Shown here: piece by piece, positions 52,128-60,427 of the stretch | Layout: every line of letters begins with the position of its first letter | How positions within the stretch are numbered: the first letter of the stretch is position 1 | Source of the DNA: Streptomyces sp. ITFR-16 | GTDB lineage: Bacteria > Actinomycetota > Actinomycetes > Streptomycetales > Streptomycetaceae | Direction of reading: 5' to 3' | DNA length: 64,000 nucleotides | Assembly: GCF_031844705.1 (NCBI RefSeq) | Contig: NZ_CP134609.1 | Location: 682,001-746,000 of the forward strand | Position numbers and translations under genes: made by a program | Notes under the pieces: model-generated | Seen by the model: the letters and a program-made list of their open reading frames with translations, nothing else | The model's database searches: none | Told to the model about the DNA's origin: nothing

Positions 52128-52170
52128 ATGGGTCGGAGGCCATGCCGACCGGAAACGGAACGTGATCGCG

Positions 52171-53397
52171 ATGACCGGCATTTCATCTGCGGCAGCACCA
52201 CCCCCGACACCCTGGCGTCCGGACGACGGACCCGGCCGTATCCTCGAACTGATCACCACGGGCCAGGCGCGGACGCGCAGTGGCATAGCTCGGCTCACCG
52301 GACTCTCCCGGTCAACCGTCGGCCAGCGCCTCGACTCCCTGTTCGAGGCGGACCTGGTACGCGAGGGTGACGTCACTGCCTCTTCTCGCGGCCGCCCGTC
52401 CCGGTCGATCCACCTCAACGGCGCCGCAGGTGCCGTTATCGCCGTGGACATCGGCGAGTCACGCACGCGCGTGGCGGTCACCGATCTCCACGCCAATGTC
52501 CTTGCCGACTCGGTCGAGCCTCTCGCCGTCGGCGACGGCCCCCGCGCCCTGCTGGACAGGGTCACGGCGACGGTGCGTGAGGTCATCGAGGAAGCCGAAG
52601 CAGGGGACAAACCGGTGGCAGGCATCGGCTTCGGGCTGCCCGCCCCCGTCGACTACGAGGCCGGACGTGTACTTGGCTGGTCCGTCATGTCCGGCTGGGA
52701 CAACTACGACATCCGAGGCCACCTGCACGAGACGTGGCAGGTACCGATCCTCATCGACAACGACGTCAACCTGCTCACCCTCGCGGAGCACCGCCGGTTC
52801 TGGAGCGACCGGCAGAACCTGCTCTACATCAAGGCCGGCACAGGCGTCGGCAGCGGGATGGTGATCGGAGGCCATGTCCACCGAGGGGCACAGGGAGCCG
52901 CCGGCGACATCGGGCACGCCCACATCAACGGCTTCGGGGATCCGCAATGCCGCTGCGGCAACCAAGGGTGTCTCGAAGCCCTCGTCGGCGGCTGGGCGCT
53001 GGCCCGCGACCTGCGGGACGTACAGGAGGGCGACGACGCCCGTCACGTCGTCGATCGCGTCAGACGCGGTGACAGCCACGCGATCGCCGCACTCAGAAGA
53101 GCCGGTCGCGTACTCGGAGAATCCGTCGCCCACGCCACCAGCCTCCTCAATCCGGATGTCATCGTCCTCGGGGGAATGCTGAGCACCACCGGGGACCATC
53201 TGATGGCAGGGGTCCGCGAGGTCGTGTACCAGCGCTCACTGCCTCTGGCCACACGGCAACTGCAGATCGCCCCCACCGGGTACAAGTCGCATGCCGGAAT
53301 CACCGGAGCCGCCCTCCTCGTACGAGACCATGTGCTGTCCCCCGCCGTACTGGACGTGGCGCTTGCCGCAGGCAGCCAACCCTTCCTGCGGCCCTGA
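52171..53397 (+). CDS. ROK-family transcriptional regulator
   Basis: A 408-residue ROK repressor. The N-terminal winged helix (RTRSGIARLTGLSRSTVGQRLDSLFEADLV) is followed by the ROK kinase-like domain with AVDIGESRTRVAVTD, DNDVNLLTLAEH and the zinc motif CRCGNQGCLEALVGG. The kinase motif GTGVGSGMVI is degenerate, as in regulators that bind but do not phosphorylate sugar. The ATG at 52171 is chosen; ATG 52108 and GTG 52084 upstream would translate through the promoter-like AT-rich region. It is divergent from the six-gene importer/catabolic operon, which it most likely represses. Confidence 0.9.
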   Translation: MTGISSAAAPPPTPWRPDDGPGRILELITTGQARTRSGIARLTGLSRSTVGQRLDSLFEADLVREGDVTASSRGRPSRSIHLNGAAGAVIAVDIGESRTRVAVTDLHANVLADSVEPLAVGDGPRALLDRVTATVREVIEEAEAGDKPVAGIGFGLPAPVDYEAGRVLGWSVMSGWDNYDIRGHLHETWQVPILIDNDVNLLTLAEHRRFWSDRQNLLYIKAGTGVGSGMVIGGHVHRGAQGAAGDIGHAHINGFGDPQCRCGNQGCLEALVGGWALARDLRDVQEGDDARHVVDRVRRGDSHAIAALRRAGRVLGESVAHATSLLNPDVIVLGGMLSTTGDHLMAGVREVVYQRSLPLATRQLQIAPTGYKSHAGITGAALLVRDHVLSPAVLDVALAAGSQPFLRP

Positions 53398-53701
53398 CGA
53401 GTTCATGCGCGTCCGGCGGGGGACATCGCGTCATGCGCGTGCGGCGGACGCAATGACCCTCGCCGGACGCCGAGCCTCAACTCGGCCTTTTCTCAAGACT
53501 GTTGCTCACCCCAGGCCTACTCGGCGAGCGCCATGTCGCCCGCGCCCAGGCGATATTGACAGCGCAGGCTCACCGGACTGAGCCTTGGGACTGTCGAGAC
53601 TCCCGATGCGAGTGGGACCGAGGCGCCGAACTCATGCCGCTTTGGGCCTGCCCTCGCACACGCCCCGCCCGGCTCAAGACCCGACTGAAGATCGGACCAG
53701 C
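53398..53701. other. Intergenic region with terminator and 16-bp repeat
   Basis: A 304-bp stretch with no gene. It holds a 16-bp direct repeat (CATGCGCGT-CGGCGG at 53404-53419 and 53432-53447, 15 of 16 matching) and the terminator at 53469-53492. The promoter of the following secreted hydrolase must lie in its second half, but no clear boxes are visible. Confidence 0.6.
53469..53492 (+). terminator. Rho-independent terminator of the ROK gene
   Basis: GCCGAG/CTCGGC stem with CCTCAA loop followed by CTTTTCTC, a T-rich tract unusual in this GC-rich genome. Confidence 0.75.
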
Positions 53702-54376
53702 ATGAGACTCAAGAATCAGACCGCGGCCTTCCTTGCGTGCGCCATATTGTCGGCCGGCGGCCTGGCGACACTGTCCCAGCCCGTGGCAGCCGCTTCGACG
53801 ACCGCCTCCTGCGTCACGTCCGACCGGGTCAAGATCCGTGAGGGGTCGACGGGTAATTCGGTACGGGAGGCCCAGTGCCGACTGAACACCACCGGAGCCG
53901 GCCTGACGGTCGACAGCAAGTTCGGACCGGCCACCCGCCGGGCCGTACGCGCCTTCCAGTCCAGCCGCAGCCTGACAGCGGACGGCGTCGTCGGCCCCAG
54001 GACCTGGTCCGCCCTGCTGGCGGCCACCGGCTCCTCTCGCGAGGCGCGCGTACAAAAGGTGATCGCCTTCGCGGCAGCGCAGAAGGGCAAGAAGTACGTC
54101 TGGGGTGCGGAGGGACCCCAGACGTTCGACTGCTCCGGGCTGACGTTGCGCGCCTATCAGCAGATAGGCATCACGCTGCCGCGCACCTCGTCCCGTCAGG
54201 CCGCGGCCGTCAAGAAGGTGTCGGCCTCCAACCGGTCGGCCGGCGATCTCATGCACTGGCCGGGCCATGTCGGCATCTACGCCGGCGGCGGGAAGGTATG
54301 GAACGCCTCCCGCAGTCGAGGCGAGGTCGCGCTGGTGAACGTCTGGGGAAGCCCGACGTATCACCGCGTCTTCTAG
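53702..54376 (+). CDS. Secreted NlpC/P60 endopeptidase with PG-binding domain
   Basis: A 224-residue secreted protein. A signal peptide (MRLKNQTAAFLACAILSAGGLATLSQPVAAAS, cleavage near residue 31) is followed by a peptidoglycan-binding PG_binding_1 module (about 45-108, EAQCRLNTTGAGLTVDSKFGPATRRAVRAFQ) and an NlpC/P60 domain. The catalytic Cys is Cys144 in FDCSGLT and His189 is in GHVGIY. P60 enzymes cut D-Glu to diaminopimelate stem-peptide bonds. The ATG at 53702 begins a clean signal peptide; the upstream open frame is not coding. It lies just before a DD-carboxypeptidase with the same binding module. Confidence 0.92.
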   Translation: MRLKNQTAAFLACAILSAGGLATLSQPVAAASTTASCVTSDRVKIREGSTGNSVREAQCRLNTTGAGLTVDSKFGPATRRAVRAFQSSRSLTADGVVGPRTWSALLAATGSSREARVQKVIAFAAAQKGKKYVWGAEGPQTFDCSGLTLRAYQQIGITLPRTSSRQAAAVKKVSASNRSAGDLMHWPGHVGIYAGGGKVWNASRSRGEVALVNVWGSPTYHRVF

Positions 54377-54592
54377 CCCCGGCTCGAGCACCCCTTCCGG
54401 GAGGCCGGACCGTCTCCGAGCTCATGAGAGTTCGCGGCCTCCCAGAGGCCCGAGATCCATGGTCAACGCGCGTCCTGCTGCGGATTTCCTGCGGATCCGC
54501 TCCCAGACGTGGGAGAATCACGCCGCATTGACGTGCACCTGACATACAGGGTTGCCCTGTGACCTCAGCAACTGACGGCAAAGGATGTGGCC

Positions 54593-55357
54593 ATGCCCTC
54601 ACTACACCTCCGCCTCCTGCTCGCGATGACGGCGGGCGCGGTCTTCGCGCTCGGCGGGTCCGCGAGCACGGCAACGGCGTCCTCTTCGACGGAATACGGG
54701 AATGCCGGCACGGCCGACGCCTGTTACACGTGGAGCGGCACCCTTCAGCAGGGCTCCGGCGGGGAGGCTGTGCGACAGCTCCAGATCCGCGTTTCCGGTT
54801 ACCCGGGCGCGGGAAACCAGCTCGCCATCGACGGCGTTTTCGGCCCGGCCACCAAGGCGGCCGTGCAGCGCTTCCAGTCCGCATACGGCCTGACGGCGGA
54901 TGGCATCGCCGGACCCCAGACGTTCAACAAGATCTACCAGTTGCAGGACAATGACTGCACACCGGTGAACTTTGCCTACTCCGAGCTGAACCACTGCAAC
55001 TCCGACTGGTCCGGGGGCAAGGTCAGTGCCGCGACGGCGCGTGCCAACGCCCTGGTGACCATGTGGAAGCTTCAGGCCATGCGGCATGCCATGGGCGACC
55101 GGCCCATTACCGTCAACGGCGGCTTCCGCAGCGTGTCCTGCAACAACGCCGTTGGAGGCGCCGCCAACAGCCGTCACATGTACGGGCACGCGGCGGACCT
55201 CGGTGCTGGACCACAGGGCTTCTGCGCACTCGCACAAACAGCCCGCAACCATGGCTTCACGGAGATTCTTGGTCCGGGATACCCGGGGCACAACGACCAC
55301 ACTCACGTCGCCGGGGGCAGCGGCCGCTTCTGGTCGGCGCCCAATTGCGGCATCTGA
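54593..55357 (+). CDS. Secreted zinc D-Ala-D-Ala carboxypeptidase with PG-binding domain (M15)
   Basis: A 254-residue secreted enzyme. A signal peptide (to about residue 31) and short pro-region precede mature DACYTWSGTL. A PG_binding_1 module spans 47-115 (AIDGVFGPATKAAVQRFQSAYG). The M15 catalytic domain has zinc ligands His195 (SRHMYGH), Asp202 (AADLG) and His238 (HNDHTHVAGG), and Arg163 in QAMRHAMG is also conserved. Compared with the Streptomyces albus G zinc DD-carboxypeptidase as I recall it, the match is nearly continuous, with ligand numbering offset by 41. It removes or transfers the terminal D-Ala of murein stems. AAAGGA precedes the ATG at 54593. Confidence 0.95.
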   Translation: MPSLHLRLLLAMTAGAVFALGGSASTATASSSTEYGNAGTADACYTWSGTLQQGSGGEAVRQLQIRVSGYPGAGNQLAIDGVFGPATKAAVQRFQSAYGLTADGIAGPQTFNKIYQLQDNDCTPVNFAYSELNHCNSDWSGGKVSAATARANALVTMWKLQAMRHAMGDRPITVNGGFRSVSCNNAVGGAANSRHMYGHAADLGAGPQGFCALAQTARNHGFTEILGPGYPGHNDHTHVAGGSGRFWSAPNCGI

Positions 55358-55378
55358 CGCCCCAAGTTCCGCAAGGTC

Positions 55379-55411
55379 GCCGTGCGCCGGTCGAGCAGGC
55401 AGGCGCACGGC
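55379..55411. terminator. Bidirectional hairpin terminator
   Basis: A perfect 10-bp stem (GCCGTGCGCC/GGCGCACGGC) with a 13-nt loop between the convergent DD-carboxypeptidase and GH26-like genes. Confidence 0.75.
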
Positions 55412-55416
55412 GCTTC

Positions 55417-56382
55417 TCACCCGGCCGGGTTGAAGTACGGGTCCGCCGCAATACCCGCGAACACCTCCTGCGCCGGGCCGCCGTCCGGCACGGTGATGCG
55501 CCAGTCGTCGTCGCCGCCGGGTCCGTCGCGATGAAAGTAGAGGAGGGCCTTCAGCTCTGGATACCGGGCCTTGATCACCTCATGTGCCGTGGCCAGCCAC
55601 GCCGCTTGGGCCGGGTCTGCCGGAGCACGGTGTACTCCGGTCTCACCGACGATGAACGGCTTTCCGCAGTCCACCGCGAAGGCATGCGCGAAATCAAACA
55701 TCAGGTCGAAAGCGCGGTAGTCGTAGTCCGGCTTGTCCGGTCTGGGGCGGGCGTAGCCATCCGCTCCGACCCAGTCCACATACGCGTTCCCCGGGCAGAA
55801 CGGCTCCGCTTGGCCGGTCTCCCGATAGGCTCGCCAGGTAGGACACCACACGAACGACACCTGCGGGGCCGCGGCGAAACGCTCGCGCACGTACTGCCAC
55901 ATGTCGGTGAACAGTGCGAAATCCCTGTAGCGCAGGTCGAATTCCCACGTCAGCCGCATCAGCACCGGTGCGCCCACGGCCGCGAGTCCGCTCGTCTGAG
56001 CGTCGATCCAGTCGTCGTGGGCACCTGCCACGATCTCGCGCAGCCTCGTCTCGGAGCCTGCCGCCCAGGACAGCATCGGGACGCGCCCATCGGTGACGTC
56101 CCGTTCGATCCGGGCTGACGGCAGCGTCACAGACACGGGCTGGAAACAGTGGTTGATACCCAGTCGGCGGCCGATCTTCGACTCCAGGTTCTCCGGCTGG
56201 GAGACCCCGGCGCTGCTGCCTTCGTAGACATAAGCGCCGAAGTGGGCACCGGTGGCGGGAACCAGTGCCCGTGCGACGGCCTCCTCGGCCGGCCCGGGTG
56301 GGGCGGCCACGGACACGGGTGCCGGGCTGAGCGCGGCTGCGGATGCGCCGAGAAGCAGGCCGCGTCGGCTGATGTCTCTCAT
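55417..56382 (-). CDS. GH26-like secreted glycoside hydrolase
   Basis: A 321-residue protein with a Tat leader (SRRGLLLGASAAALSPAPVSVAA). The beta-alpha barrel shows the GH26 pattern. The presumed acid/base is Glu147 in LMRLTWEFDLRYRD, followed by SFVWCPTWRAYRE and WVGADGYARPRP. The presumed nucleophile is Glu247 in KPFIVGETGVHR. GH26 enzymes cut beta-mannans or related glucans, and the exact activity is not readable. It lies five bases after the broken beta-helix gene on the same strand, suggesting one secreted polysaccharide-degrading operon. Confidence 0.85.
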   Translation of the reverse strand: MRDISRRGLLLGASAAALSPAPVSVAAPPGPAEEAVARALVPATGAHFGAYVYEGSSAGVSQPENLESKIGRRLGINHCFQPVSVTLPSARIERDVTDGRVPMLSWAAGSETRLREIVAGAHDDWIDAQTSGLAAVGAPVLMRLTWEFDLRYRDFALFTDMWQYVRERFAAAPQVSFVWCPTWRAYRETGQAEPFCPGNAYVDWVGADGYARPRPDKPDYDYRAFDLMFDFAHAFAVDCGKPFIVGETGVHRAPADPAQAAWLATAHEVIKARYPELKALLYFHRDGPGGDDDWRITVPDGGPAQEVFAGIAADPYFNPAG

Positions 56383-56387
56383 GCCGG

Positions 56388-57359
56388 TCACCTTGTCTCG
56401 ATCAGTGTGTACTCGACCTCGGGCACCGTTCGGCCGGTGCGCCGATCGCTGAGGGCCGCGCCCCACTGGGTGTATTCGGATGTCTTGTCGCGGTATCCAC
56501 GATGGCCGCGCAGCGTGATGCGCTCGCAGTCGTGAATCCCGACGCTGCAGGGATTCGGGCCGAGCACGGTCGCCACCCGGAAGAACACGGAGTTGGCGAA
56601 GAGGATGTCCGTGCCACGCTCGATCTCCACTGCCTGCGAGCGCCAGCCGTGGATGTGGTCCTCCGTCTGCAACCCGAGGAACCGCCATCCGGACACCCGG
56701 CTCAACACCACCTCCCGCCTCTCGTGATGCTCGACGGAGAGCTCGTACAGTCGCGCCGGCTCGCTGGTGTTCTGTACCAGCAGGCCGTTCTCTGCCCACC
56801 CGTTGGCGCTCCAGATGTTGACGAAGGTGCCGCCGCCTCCGCGGACCCAGATCGCGTACTTGTGCCGGCCCCGATACGTGTAGCCGGGGTTTCCGGACTA
56901 CGGTGCTCCCTCGGGGTGCCATTTGACGAACTGAGTGGCCATGTCCGCCAGGTACGAGCCGTCGGCCGACTGCCAGAGCAGGTTCACCGCTCCGGGGGTC
57001 TGCTCGGCCGTGTCCAGGCCGAGGCCCGTAAGGCTGTTGCGGCCGTCGCGCGGGGTGGAGACGAGCGCGCGAGGTGCATCCGGGTCGGAGAAGTGGGGGT
57101 GGGAGTCGGCGGCGAGCAGCCAGGTCTGGCGCGGGTGCAGACCGATCAAACGCGTCCCGGGGCGCAGCTTGAGCGTGTCCGTCAGGAGGTAGCGGCCGAT
57201 GGGAACGTAGACGGTGTCGTGCCGGTCGACGGCGGCCTGGAAGACCGGCAGGTCGTCCTTGCCCTGACCAATGGACCTGCCCAGCTTCCCCGCCACCTCC
57301 ACGACGGACACCCACTCCCGTACGGGCGGTGGCACGGGGGTGTCGGACCGGAGGTTCAC
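56388..57359 (-). pseudogene. C-terminal half of the broken beta-helix glycosidase/lyase
   Basis: From the GTG at 57359 the frame encodes a second pectate-lyase-like repeat (DDLPVFQAAVDRHDTVYVPIGRYLLTDTLKLRPGTRLIGLHP). It stops at an in-frame TAG (56898-56900) after WHPEGAP. The same frame continues immediately with SGNPGYTYRGRHKYAIWVRGGGG, NIWSANGWAENGLLV, YELSVEHHERREVVL and further conserved beta-helix strands to a TGA at 56388. The amber codon is thus an internal break, probably CAG to TAG. The GTG start overlaps the stop of the N-terminal half, and in related proteins both halves form one chain. Unless TAG is read through, the last 170 residues are lost. Confidence 0.75.
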
Positions 57360-58597
57360 GCGGGTCCGCCCGGCGCTGACGCCCGGGCCGACATGCAGAT
57401 GCCCTCGCGCCGGAACTCGCCTCCCGCTAGCGCGTCCTCGACTCTGAGGCCGTAGGTGAGTTCCCGGATGTGCGCCTTCGGCCCTGGGGCACTGCTTCGT
57501 AAGCCACTGCGCGTGAGGAGGAGCAGGTCGGGAGTGGAGGTGGCAGTGCAGTTGAGGAGCGTGAGCTGGTTACTGAGGCGGATCAGGTCGTTGTCGGCAT
57601 CGGGAAGGGAGGTGCTGTCGTTGAGCGCGACGGCGACGTCGCTGATCCCGTCCAGGTGGCTGTCGGCGATATAGAGGTGCTGGCTCTGCCCCGGAGCGGA
57701 TTCGAAGGCGCGCGGTGTCCGGGCGACGGCGGCGCGTATGACGACGAGCTTCGCGTCGCTCCCCATGGTCACGGCGGCGCGGCGCTGGTCGGTGAAGCGG
57801 CAGTCGAGCAGGGTGGTCTGCCACCCTGCCGAGGCCGCCCACGCCTGGAGTCCGACCTCGCCGCCCCTGATCCGGACGCGCTGGACGAGGTTGGCGTTGT
57901 GGTCGATGCCGCAGAGCCCTTCACCGACCTCGATGTCCAGGTCCTGGAGCAGGCACAGTTGGGCACCACCGGAACGGACGGCCATGGCGTCGGGGTTTCC
58001 GGGGCTGATCCGGATGTCCAGGTTGATCAGCGCCGTACCGAAGGTGTCGTTGTTCGCGTACGAGACCGGGCCGCCGAGCGGGCGTCGCACGAAGCCGAAG
58101 AGCTCTCGTGGTGTGCCCGTCGCGTATCCGGGTGTCGCCGTGTCCAGCAGGAAGGAAGCCCGGCGGGCGCCGTAGCCGATGACGCGTACGGAGTCGTGGA
58201 CCCGGATCGGTGCCGAAAGCCGGTAGGTGCCCGCAGGGACAAACACGAGACCGCCCCCATCACCGTGGGGGAAGCCTCGGGCGCCGCAGAGGATGTCGCC
58301 GAGTCCGTTGGCGATACCGCGGCGCGACGCTTCGTCGATGGCGGACTGAAGGGTCGCGGTGTCGTCGCCGGTTCCGTCGGCGCGGGTTTCGAAGCCAGGG
58401 CTGCCGAGGAGCACCGCGCCCGGGTCCGGCGGGCGGCTGGTGTATACCGAGCCATAGCCGGTCGGGTCCCATCCCCCGGCCGTCGCCTCGGCGGTGGGCA
58501 GGGGCAGCAGTGGTGCGGCGGCTGCCGCGGCACCGAGGGCGACGAGGCCTCTTCTGCTCAGGCCGGGGCGGCCCGGGGTGTTGGGAGTGTCGGACAT
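57356..58597 (-). CDS. N-terminal half of a Tat-secreted beta-helix (pectate-lyase-3/GH55-like) protein
   Basis: A 413-residue fragment with a Tat leader (SRRGLVALGAAAAAAPLLPLP) and a pectate_lyase_3 right-handed beta-helix. DDTATLQSAIDEASRRG is followed by GGGLVFVPAGTYRLSAPIRVHDSVRVIGYG and strands such as LLDCRFTDQRRAAVTM. The family (GH28-related/GH55-like) normally continues into a second helix domain that here is in another frame, starting at the overlapping GTG (57359). The last ten residues (ASAPGGPA) look like a frame-shifted tail. One base change between about 57360 and 57395 would fuse the two. AGGAGC precedes the ATG at 58597. It is opposite a LacI regulator. Confidence 0.75.
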   Translation of the reverse strand: MSDTPNTPGRPGLSRRGLVALGAAAAAAPLLPLPTAEATAGGWDPTGYGSVYTSRPPDPGAVLLGSPGFETRADGTGDDTATLQSAIDEASRRGIANGLGDILCGARGFPHGDGGGLVFVPAGTYRLSAPIRVHDSVRVIGYGARRASFLLDTATPGYATGTPRELFGFVRRPLGGPVSYANNDTFGTALINLDIRISPGNPDAMAVRSGGAQLCLLQDLDIEVGEGLCGIDHNANLVQRVRIRGGEVGLQAWAASAGWQTTLLDCRFTDQRRAAVTMGSDAKLVVIRAAVARTPRAFESAPGQSQHLYIADSHLDGISDVAVALNDSTSLPDADNDLIRLSNQLTLLNCTATSTPDLLLLTRSGLRSSAPGPKAHIRELTYGLRVEDALAGGEFRREGICMSARASAPGGPA

Positions 58598-59249
58598 GAC
58601 GCGGCTCCTGAGAATGTGTGCGATGCGGTGGGTGGCGGTACCGAGAGGTGGAACGTCGAACGGCGCTGCCGGCTGCCGCCTTGGCGCTGCGTTCCGCATC
58701 GGAGGGCGGCGGCCACTACGACATGCGGTGCGGGAGGCCCTGACCTCGCCGTCCGAGCGTCAGGACGCGGCGGAGTCCGGCTGTCGCCGCGTCCCACACC
58801 GCACGCGCCGTACGGTCTTCAGCAGGGACGGCCCCGGTGGATGGCAGCAATGGTGAAGAGGGGTGATCTCACCACCGAGGGAAAGAGAATTCTCGCCGGC
58901 CGTCTCGGCGTTCGGATTCAGCGTTGGGATGGAGCGGAACGGTCATTCGGGTGATGTCCCCGGGACGGGCCACATCGGTATGCGTGACGCGGCTCGCGGT
59001 ATGACACCCCTTGTGGTACGCGGAACTCGGTGGCCCTGACGTGCCGAAGCCTCTGCCCCACCGGGACGCCAGATGGATCGTGGAGGGATGCTGGTCATCT
59101 TCCGAGCCGGTGTCAAGGGGCGGAGCGACGCGCCCGGGACGTACTCGTGCCGCCGGCGGAGCAGTCCGGGCAGATGGCCCCACGCATGAGCTGGGACGAT
59201 GTGGCCCTCGTCGGCCCCAGTCGCATCCCCAAGACTGTTTCGTGCGGTA

Positions 59250-59263
59250 GCTAATCCGTATTA
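59250..59263. promoter_or_regulatory. LacI operator-like box 1
   Basis: GCTAATCCGTATTA resembles box 2 read on the opposite strand (GCTAATACGCATTG) at 10 of 14 positions, with a central CG as in LacI-family sites. It lies upstream of the LacI promoter, 107-120 bp before the gene. Confidence 0.5.
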
Positions 59264-59281
59264 CTTCTGCTGCAACACCTC

Positions 59282-59311
59282 TTGACGGCATCCCTCGAAC
59301 CGGCCTACCTT
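59282..59311 (+). promoter_or_regulatory. Candidate promoter of the LacI gene
   Basis: TTGACG (59282-59287) and TACCTT (59306-59311) with 18-bp spacing. It lies between the two operator-like boxes, which would allow repression by blocking or looping. Confidence 0.5.
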
Positions 59312-59329
59312 CACGTCACCGACCGCAGC

Positions 59330-59343
59330 CAATGCGTATTAGC
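59330..59343. promoter_or_regulatory. LacI operator-like box 2
   Basis: CAATGCGTATTAGC, related in inverted orientation to box 1, lies just downstream of the predicted transcription start and 27-40 bp before the LacI start codon. Confidence 0.5.
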
Positions 59344-59369
59344 AACTCTTCGTTAAGGTTCTGAACCTC

Positions 59370-60383
59370 ATGTCTCAAGCCTTCGGACGGCTCACCCAAC
59401 GCGACATCGCGAGGCTGGCGGGCGTCAGCCAGACCACCGTCTCGCTGGTACTGAACAACCGCGGCGAGGCAGGTGCTCGCATCGCACCCGAGACTCGCGA
59501 CCGGGTACTCCAGGTGATCCGCGAGACCGGCTACGCGGCCGATCCCCTGGCCCGCCGGATGCTGCAGCAGCTCAACCAGATCATCGGTGTATTCACCTAC
59601 GAGCCGGTGTTCCCGTCCACCAGCGCCGACTTCTACTACCCCTTCCTGCACGGTATCGAGGAGAGCGCCGAGCAGGCCGGCTGCGATCTGCTGCTGTTCA
59701 CGAGCGCCCCCGTGCGGGACGGACAACGGCGGATCTTCCACGAGAACAACCGGCTGCGCGTCGCGGACGGCTGCATCCTCCTGGGCCGTGACATTCCTGC
59801 GGCCGAGCTGAGCCGGCTTGTGGGTGAGGACTATCCGTTCGTGTGCGTCGGCCGCCGTGACGACGCGGGGGGACAACCGGTCCCCTACGTCGGCGCGGAC
59901 TACGCCAGTGCCACTGCTCAGTTGGCTCACCGAGCGCAGACTCTCGGCCACCGCCGGCTCGCGTTCGTGGGGCCCGGTACTGGAGCCGAATCCGCGCGGG
60001 ACCGGCTCGAAGGGTTCCGGCGGGCAGCCGGAGCCGATGCACCGCACCTCTCGGAGGCGGCCGGGGCACTGGAGGTCATCACCGCGGCCGGCGTCACAGC
60101 GGTGTTCGTGGAGTACCAGAACGACGCCGTGGTGCTGGCACAGGCCGCTGCGGAGCGCGGACTCGACATCCCCCGGGACCTGTCCGTGGTCACCCTTGGG
60201 GACCAGACCACCCCGGTGGACCACCCTCTGGACTTCTCCGGCTTCCGCATCCCTCGCCAGGAGATGGGCCGACAGGCTGTCGACCTGCTCGCCCAACAAC
60301 TGCACGGCGAGCAGTCCGCGGCACAACGGCTGCTCGCCTGCACCCTGAACGACGGCCGGACCCTCTCCGCACCGGTTCGCTGA
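59370..60383 (+). CDS. LacI-family regulator of the carbohydrate locus
   Basis: A 337-residue LacI regulator. The HTH is LTQRDIARLAGVSQTTVSLVLNN (residues 8-30), with the hinge helix near LARRMLQQL. The sugar-binding domain starts IIGVFTYEPVFPSTSADFYYPFLHGIEESAE and ends in FRIPRQEMGRQAVDLLAQQL. It precedes an FAD oxidoreductase, a binding lipoprotein and a permease on the same strand, and lies opposite the GH26-like and beta-helix genes. It probably controls both sides. Two operator-like boxes flank its promoter. Confidence 0.92.
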   Translation: MSQAFGRLTQRDIARLAGVSQTTVSLVLNNRGEAGARIAPETRDRVLQVIRETGYAADPLARRMLQQLNQIIGVFTYEPVFPSTSADFYYPFLHGIEESAEQAGCDLLLFTSAPVRDGQRRIFHENNRLRVADGCILLGRDIPAAELSRLVGEDYPFVCVGRRDDAGGQPVPYVGADYASATAQLAHRAQTLGHRRLAFVGPGTGAESARDRLEGFRRAAGADAPHLSEAAGALEVITAAGVTAVFVEYQNDAVVLAQAAAERGLDIPRDLSVVTLGDQTTPVDHPLDFSGFRIPRQEMGRQAVDLLAQQLHGEQSAAQRLLACTLNDGRTLSAPVR

Positions 60384-60427
60384 ACCACTCCTGCCCACTT
60401 CCCTCCTCTCACCCGCAAGGAAGACAT

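Larger units (their letters stand above)
58598..59369. other. Long divergent intergenic region of the carbohydrate locus
   Basis: A 772-bp stretch without a convincing gene; the open frames here are arginine/proline-rich and unlike proteins. On the minus strand TTGACA (59116-59111) and CAGCAT (59093-59088), 17 bp apart, could start a long-leader transcript for the beta-helix gene. The LacI promoter and two related operator-like boxes lie at its right end. Confidence 0.6.

Noticed and set aside
52084..52170. Earlier starts for the ROK gene (GTG 52084, ATG 52108)
   Set aside because: They would translate through the AT-rich promoter/operator. The ROK winged helix begins soon after the ATG at 52171.
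58869..59291. 140-codon minus-strand frame in the divergent region
   Set aside because: Arg/Ser/Pro-rich without motif, no ribosome binding site, and it overlaps promoter-like and operator-like elements.
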